Assembly: GCA_937876095.1 (NCBI GenBank)
Contig: CALFIE010000054.1
Span: 1-10,519 of the forward strand
Length of the DNA stretch: 10,519 bases
From: an uncultured Flavobacteriales bacterium
GTDB taxonomy: Bacteria; Bacteroidota; Bacteroidia; Flavobacteriales; Weeksellaceae
Direction: 5' to 3'
The position numbers were made by a program, and so were the translations under genes. Of this stretch, positions 6,554-10,519 are shown one piece after another. The notes beneath the pieces are model-generated. The model was not told where the DNA came from. It was given only the letters and a program-made list of their open reading frames with translations, and searched no databases. The stretch's first letter is position 1. Each line of letters opens with the position of its first letter.

Positions 6554-9500
6554 ATGAGTAAATCAAAGCAAATTGAAAAGATTCAGGGAAACGAAAGAAT
6601 CAATTTTTCTGCCGCAAAAGGGAAAATTGTGACTCCCGATTTTTTGGATATCCAATTAAAATCGTTTCAGGAGTTCTTTCAGCTTGATACGCTTCCAGAG
6701 CAGCGTGTAAACGAAGGTTTGTACAAAACCTTCCAAGAGAATTTCCCCATCACAGATTCCAGAAATCAGTTCGTTTTAGAATTTTTAGATTATCTGGTAG
6801 ATTCACCTAGATATTCCATTCAGGAATGTGTAGAGCGCGGTTTAACCTATTCTGTGCCACTAAAAGCACGTCTAAAATTATATTGTACCGATCCAGAACA
6901 CGAGGATTTCCAAACCGTAATCCAAGATGTCTATTTAGGGCCAGTTCCTTATATGACTCCAAGTGGTTCATTCATTATCAATGGTGCAGAACGTGTAATT
7001 GTAACCCAATTACATAGATCTCCTGGTGTATTTTTCGGACAAACGTATCACGCGAATGGTACCAAATTGTACTACTCCAGAATCATCCCTTTCAAAGGAT
7101 CTTGGATGGAGTTTACCACCGATATCAACAACGTGATGTACGCCTACATCGATCGTAAAAAGAAATTACCTCTTACCACATTGCTCCGTGCAATCGGGTT
7201 CGAATCAGATAAAGATATTTTACAAATTTTCGACCTTGCAGAAGAAGTGAAAGTGTCTAAAGCTGCCCTCAAAAAAGTAGAAGGCAGAACTTTAGCAGCT
7301 AGAGTGTTGAACACTTGGTTTGAAGATTTCGTAGACGAAGATACTGGTGAAGTTGTTTCTATCGAAAGAAACGAGATTATCCTAGATCGTGAAACCGTGC
7401 TAGAAAAAGAACACTTAGACCTCATTTTGGATTCCGGAGTGAAATCTATTTTGATTCATAATGAGAATAGCAATGAGTTTTCTATCATTCAAAATACCCT
7501 TCAGAAAGACCCTACCAATTCCGAAAAAGAAGCAGTAGAGTACATCTACAGACAATTAAGAAATGCAGATCCACCAGATGAGGAAACTGCAAGAGGAATT
7601 ATAGATAAACTATTCTTCTCAGAACAGAGATACTCTCTTGGTGAAGTTGGTAGATATAGATTGAATAAAAAATTAGGACTTAATATTCCAGAAAAAACCG
7701 AAGTTTTAACCAAAGAAGACATCATTTCTATCGTACGTCATTTGATAGAATTGGTAAATTCTAAAGCGGAGGTAGATGATATCGATCACCTTTCTAACAG
7801 AAGAATTAAAACAGTTGGTGAACAATTAGCCGGACAATTCGGAGTTGGACTTTCTAGAATTGCAAGAACCATCAAAGAGAGAATGAATGTTCGTGACAAC
7901 GAAATTTTCACACCGCTCGATTTGGTAAATGCCAAAACATTAACATCGGTAATCAATTCATTCTTCGGGACCAATCAGTTGTCTCAATTTATGGATCAAA
8001 CCAATCCACTATCAGAAATCACGCACAAGCGTCGTCTTTCTGCACTAGGACCAGGTGGTTTGTCTAGAGAAAGAGCAGGTTTTGAGGTTCGTGACGTTCA
8101 CCACACACACTACGGAAGAATTTGCCCAATAGAAACTCCAGAAGGACCAAACATTGGTTTGATTTCTTCTTTAGGTATTTATGCAAAAATCAATAGTTTA
8201 GGTTTCATAGAAACTCCATACAGAAAAGTAGATAGCGGAAAAGTAGACCTGAATTCTACTGCTATTTTCTTGAATGCTGAAGACGAAGAATCTAAAATTA
8301 TTGCACAAGCAAACGTAGAAATGACAGATGATGGTACCATAAGTACCGAACGTGTAATTGCAAGATTAGATGGTGATTATCCTGTAGTAGAACCAGGTCA
8401 AGTAGACTTGATAGACGTTGCACCTAATCAGATTTCTGGAATTTCTGCATCGCTTATTCCGTTTTTGGAGCATGATGATGCAAACCGTGCTTTGATGGGA
8501 TCTAACATGATGCGTCAAGCAGTTCCTTTGTTAAAACCAGAAGCACCAATTGTAGGTACAGGTTTAGAAAAACAAGTGGCATCTGATTCTAGAATTTTGA
8601 TCAATGCAGAAGGAAATGGATTGGTAGAATACGTAGATGCAGACAAAATCATTATTAAATATGAAAGAACTGATGATGAAGATCTCATCTCTTTCGATTC
8701 TGCTACCAAAGTATACAACCTTACCAAATTCAGAAAAACCAACCAAAGTACCACCATTACACTAAGACCAAACGTAAGAGTTGGTGATCAGGTAGTAAAA
8801 GGTCAGGTTCTTTGTGATGGTTACGCTACCGAAAATGGCGAATTAGCATTGGGTAGAAACTTGGTAGTAGCATTTATGCCTTGGAAAGGATATAATTTCG
8901 AGGATGCAATTGTAATTAATGAAAAAGTTGTGCGCGAAGATTGGTTTACCTCTATTCACGTAGACGAATATTCCCTAGAAGTTCGTGATACCAAACTCGG
9001 TATGGAAGAACTTACTGCAGATATACCAAACGTTTCAGAAGAAGCAACCAAAGATCTAGACGAAAACGGTATGATCAGAATTGGTGCAGAAGTGAAACCT
9101 GGTGATATTATGATTGGTAAAATTACACCTAAAGGTGAATCAGACCCAACTCCAGAAGAAAAACTACTTAGAGCAATTTTTGGTGACAAAGCAGGTGATG
9201 TAAAAGATGCTTCTCTGAAAGCAGATTCATCATTACGCGGTGTTGTTATTAATAAAAAATTGTTTGCAAGAAATATTAAAGACAAGAAAAAAAGAAGCGA
9301 AGAGAAAATTAAACTCGAAGAAATTGAAGCAAATTACAAAGCAAAATTCGATGAGCTTAGAAACACGCTTCTAGAAAAATTGAACACTTTAGTTAATGGT
9401 AAAACTTCACAAGGCGTGAAAAACGACCTAGACGAAGAAATCATAGCAAAAGGTGTAAAATTTACTTCTAAATTATTGCAAAGTGTAGAAGATTATGCCA

Positions 9501-10381
9501 ATGTAAGTGGTTCTGATTGGACGGTAGATGCAGACAAAAACGAACTCATCAAACAATTGATTCACAACTACAAAATCAAATACAATGATTTGCAAGGAGT
9601 GAAAAACCGCGAGAAATTTGCCATCTCTATTGGTGATGAATTACCTGCAGGAATTATGAAATTAGCAAAAGTATACATTGCTAAAAAACGTAAATTGAAT
9701 GTAGGTGATAAAATGGCAGGACGTCACGGTAACAAAGGGATTGTTTCTAGAATCGTTCGCGAAGAAGATATGCCATTCCTAGAAGATGGGACACCTGTAG
9801 ATATCGTTCTAAATCCACTTGGAGTACCTTCTCGTATGAATATTGGACAGATTTACGAAACCGTTCTTGGTTGGGCTGGTAAAAAATTAGGATTGAAATT
9901 TGCAACCCCGATTTTTGATGGTGCAAACCTAGACCAAATTACTGAATATACCGAACAAGCAGAATTACCAAAATTTGGTAACACTTATTTGTATGATGGC
10001 GGAACCGGCGAAAGATTTGCACAACCTGCAACAGTAGGTGTAATCTATATGCTGAAACTTGGTCACATGGTAGATGATAAAATGCACGCACGTTCTATTG
10101 GTCCATATTCACTCATTACGCAACAACCACTTGGTGGAAAAGCGCAATTTGGTGGACAAAGATTTGGTGAGATGGAGGTTTGGGCATTAGAAGCATTCGG
10201 TGCGTCTAATATCCTTAGAGAAATCCTGACCGTGAAATCAGATGACGTGATTGGTAGAGCCAAAACGTACGAAGCAATCGCAAAAGGTGAAGCAATGCCA
10301 GAACCTGGTATTCCAGAATCCTTCAATGTATTGCTACACGAGTTACAAGGTTTAGGTCTTGATGTGAGATTGGAAGAGTAA
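6554..10381 (+). CDS. rpoB: DNA-directed RNA polymerase beta subunit
   Basis: The 1275-residue beta subunit pairs with beta' to form the catalytic core of RNA polymerase. The protein is complete; flavobacterial RpoB is usually about this length, shorter than the 1342 residues in E. coli. The rifampicin region at about 475-500 reads QLSQFMDQTNPLSEITHKRR and then LSALGPGG. Positions matching E. coli Q513, D516, S522, H526, R529, S531 and L533 (here 478, 481, 487, 491, 494, 496 and 498) all carry the sensitive-type residue. ETPEGPNIGLI follows. The nucleotide-contacting lysines are in GDKMAGRHGNKG (K1053 and K1061, E. coli K1065 and K1073). The end carries DDKMHARS, GGKAQFGGQRFGEMEVWALEA and LTVKSDDV. 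A Lys/Glu-rich, probably coiled-coil insertion at about 900-1025 sits where lineage-specific insertions occur in beta. The ATG has no Shine-Dalgarno sequence. rpoC follows after 85 nt; rplL is not the upstream neighbour. Confidence 0.99.
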   Translation: MSKSKQIEKIQGNERINFSAAKGKIVTPDFLDIQLKSFQEFFQLDTLPEQRVNEGLYKTFQENFPITDSRNQFVLEFLDYLVDSPRYSIQECVERGLTYSVPLKARLKLYCTDPEHEDFQTVIQDVYLGPVPYMTPSGSFIINGAERVIVTQLHRSPGVFFGQTYHANGTKLYYSRIIPFKGSWMEFTTDINNVMYAYIDRKKKLPLTTLLRAIGFESDKDILQIFDLAEEVKVSKAALKKVEGRTLAARVLNTWFEDFVDEDTGEVVSIERNEIILDRETVLEKEHLDLILDSGVKSILIHNENSNEFSIIQNTLQKDPTNSEKEAVEYIYRQLRNADPPDEETARGIIDKLFFSEQRYSLGEVGRYRLNKKLGLNIPEKTEVLTKEDIISIVRHLIELVNSKAEVDDIDHLSNRRIKTVGEQLAGQFGVGLSRIARTIKERMNVRDNEIFTPLDLVNAKTLTSVINSFFGTNQLSQFMDQTNPLSEITHKRRLSALGPGGLSRERAGFEVRDVHHTHYGRICPIETPEGPNIGLISSLGIYAKINSLGFIETPYRKVDSGKVDLNSTAIFLNAEDEESKIIAQANVEMTDDGTISTERVIARLDGDYPVVEPGQVDLIDVAPNQISGISASLIPFLEHDDANRALMGSNMMRQAVPLLKPEAPIVGTGLEKQVASDSRILINAEGNGLVEYVDADKIIIKYERTDDEDLISFDSATKVYNLTKFRKTNQSTTITLRPNVRVGDQVVKGQVLCDGYATENGELALGRNLVVAFMPWKGYNFEDAIVINEKVVREDWFTSIHVDEYSLEVRDTKLGMEELTADIPNVSEEATKDLDENGMIRIGAEVKPGDIMIGKITPKGESDPTPEEKLLRAIFGDKAGDVKDASLKADSSLRGVVINKKLFARNIKDKKKRSEEKIKLEEIEANYKAKFDELRNTLLEKLNTLVNGKTSQGVKNDLDEEIIAKGVKFTSKLLQSVEDYANVSGSDWTVDADKNELIKQLIHNYKIKYNDLQGVKNREKFAISIGDELPAGIMKLAKVYIAKKRKLNVGDKMAGRHGNKGIVSRIVREEDMPFLEDGTPVDIVLNPLGVPSRMNIGQIYETVLGWAGKKLGLKFATPIFDGANLDQITEYTEQAELPKFGNTYLYDGGTGERFAQPATVGVIYMLKLGHMVDDKMHARSIGPYSLITQQPLGGKAQFGGQRFGEMEVWALEAFGASNILREILTVKSDDVIGRAKTYEAIAKGEAMPEPGIPESFNVLLHELQGLGLDVRLEE

Positions 10382-10430
10382 TTTTATATTTTAAATTAAA
10401 TTTTTGAATGGCAACATTTGAAAGAAAAAA

Positions 10431-10458
10431 TCTAAAATCTAAAATCTAAAATCTAAAA
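10431..10458 (+). repeat. Heptanucleotide tandem repeat TCTAAAA x4 before rpoC
   Basis: Four perfect copies of TCTAAAA fill much of the rpoB-rpoC gap and end 8 nt before the rpoC start codon. The array therefore occupies the place where a ribosome binding site would lie. No Shine-Dalgarno sequence is present. A change in copy number would move or reshape the translation start region of rpoC without affecting rpoB. Confidence 0.95.
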
Positions 10459-10466
10459 TTAAAAAA

Positions 10467-10519
10467 ATGTCAAATAAAAATAAAACGAGTAGATTTAACA
10501 AAATCACGATCGGATTAGC
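10467..10519 (+). CDS. rpoC: DNA-directed RNA polymerase beta' subunit, N-terminal fragment
   Basis: Only the first 17 codons and part of the 18th are in the window, because the gene runs off the right edge. The peptide starts MSNKNKTSRFNKITIGLA, and the FNKITIGLA segment is the conserved beginning of bacterial beta', where the first residues lead into the zinc-binding clamp region. The position after rpoB on the same strand confirms the call. The ATG follows an A-run directly after the TCTAAAA repeat. Confidence 0.93.
   Translation, partial: MSNKNKTSRFNKITIGL

Noticed and set aside
7976..8050. Possible rifampicin resistance changes in rpoB
   Set aside because: All key positions match the sensitive-type residues, and the differences from E. 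coli are conservative (for example N to T and I to L).

Overview
The window looks like a chromosomal segment from a member of the Bacteroidota, most likely class Flavobacteriia and plausibly the Chryseobacterium/Weeksellaceae side. Four things suggest this. The DNA is AT-rich and its start codons have A-rich leaders with no Shine-Dalgarno sequence. One promoter matches the Bacteroidota -33/-7 pattern (TTG, 20 nt, TAnnTTTG). The RpoB sequence is about 1275 residues long with an insertion in the usual position. The surface protein combines domains (DUF4347-like, Ig-like, TSP3 calcium repeats, beta-sandwich modules) that I associate with flavobacterial adhesins. The genus call is an inference.

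Layout: 1-441 is very AT-rich, has no convincing gene and holds at most a weak promoter. 442-5430 encodes a 1662-residue secreted modular protein. 18 nt later, 5449-6018 encodes a 189-residue secreted protein whose C-terminal module matches the C-terminus of the large protein. A strong intrinsic terminator at 6041-6067 closes this two-gene unit. 6068-6553 is a long intergenic region with a strong promoter at 6162-6192, a predicted leader of about 355 nt with long-range complementarity, and two heptanucleotide tandem repeats. rpoB follows at 6554-10381. After an 85-nt gap with a third heptanucleotide repeat, rpoC begins at 10467 and runs off the window.

How the parts fit: the two upstream genes look like a co-transcribed surface or extracellular pair. 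Both have signal peptides, and they share a C-terminal module that may serve a common anchoring, assembly or recognition step. rpoB and rpoC form the conserved operon for the catalytic core of RNA polymerase. The usual rplJ-rplL genes are not directly upstream of rpoB. A terminated adhesin operon sits there instead, and rpoB appears to have its own promoter and long leader.

The points most worth following up are the candidate structured leader of rpoB, the separation of rpoBC from the ribosomal protein genes, the three different 7-nt tandem repeats around rpoB, the in-frame repeat architecture of the adhesin (identical cysteine spacing and a 36-nt exact direct repeat), and a possible clan-CD peptidase-like His/Cys pair at its N-terminus.
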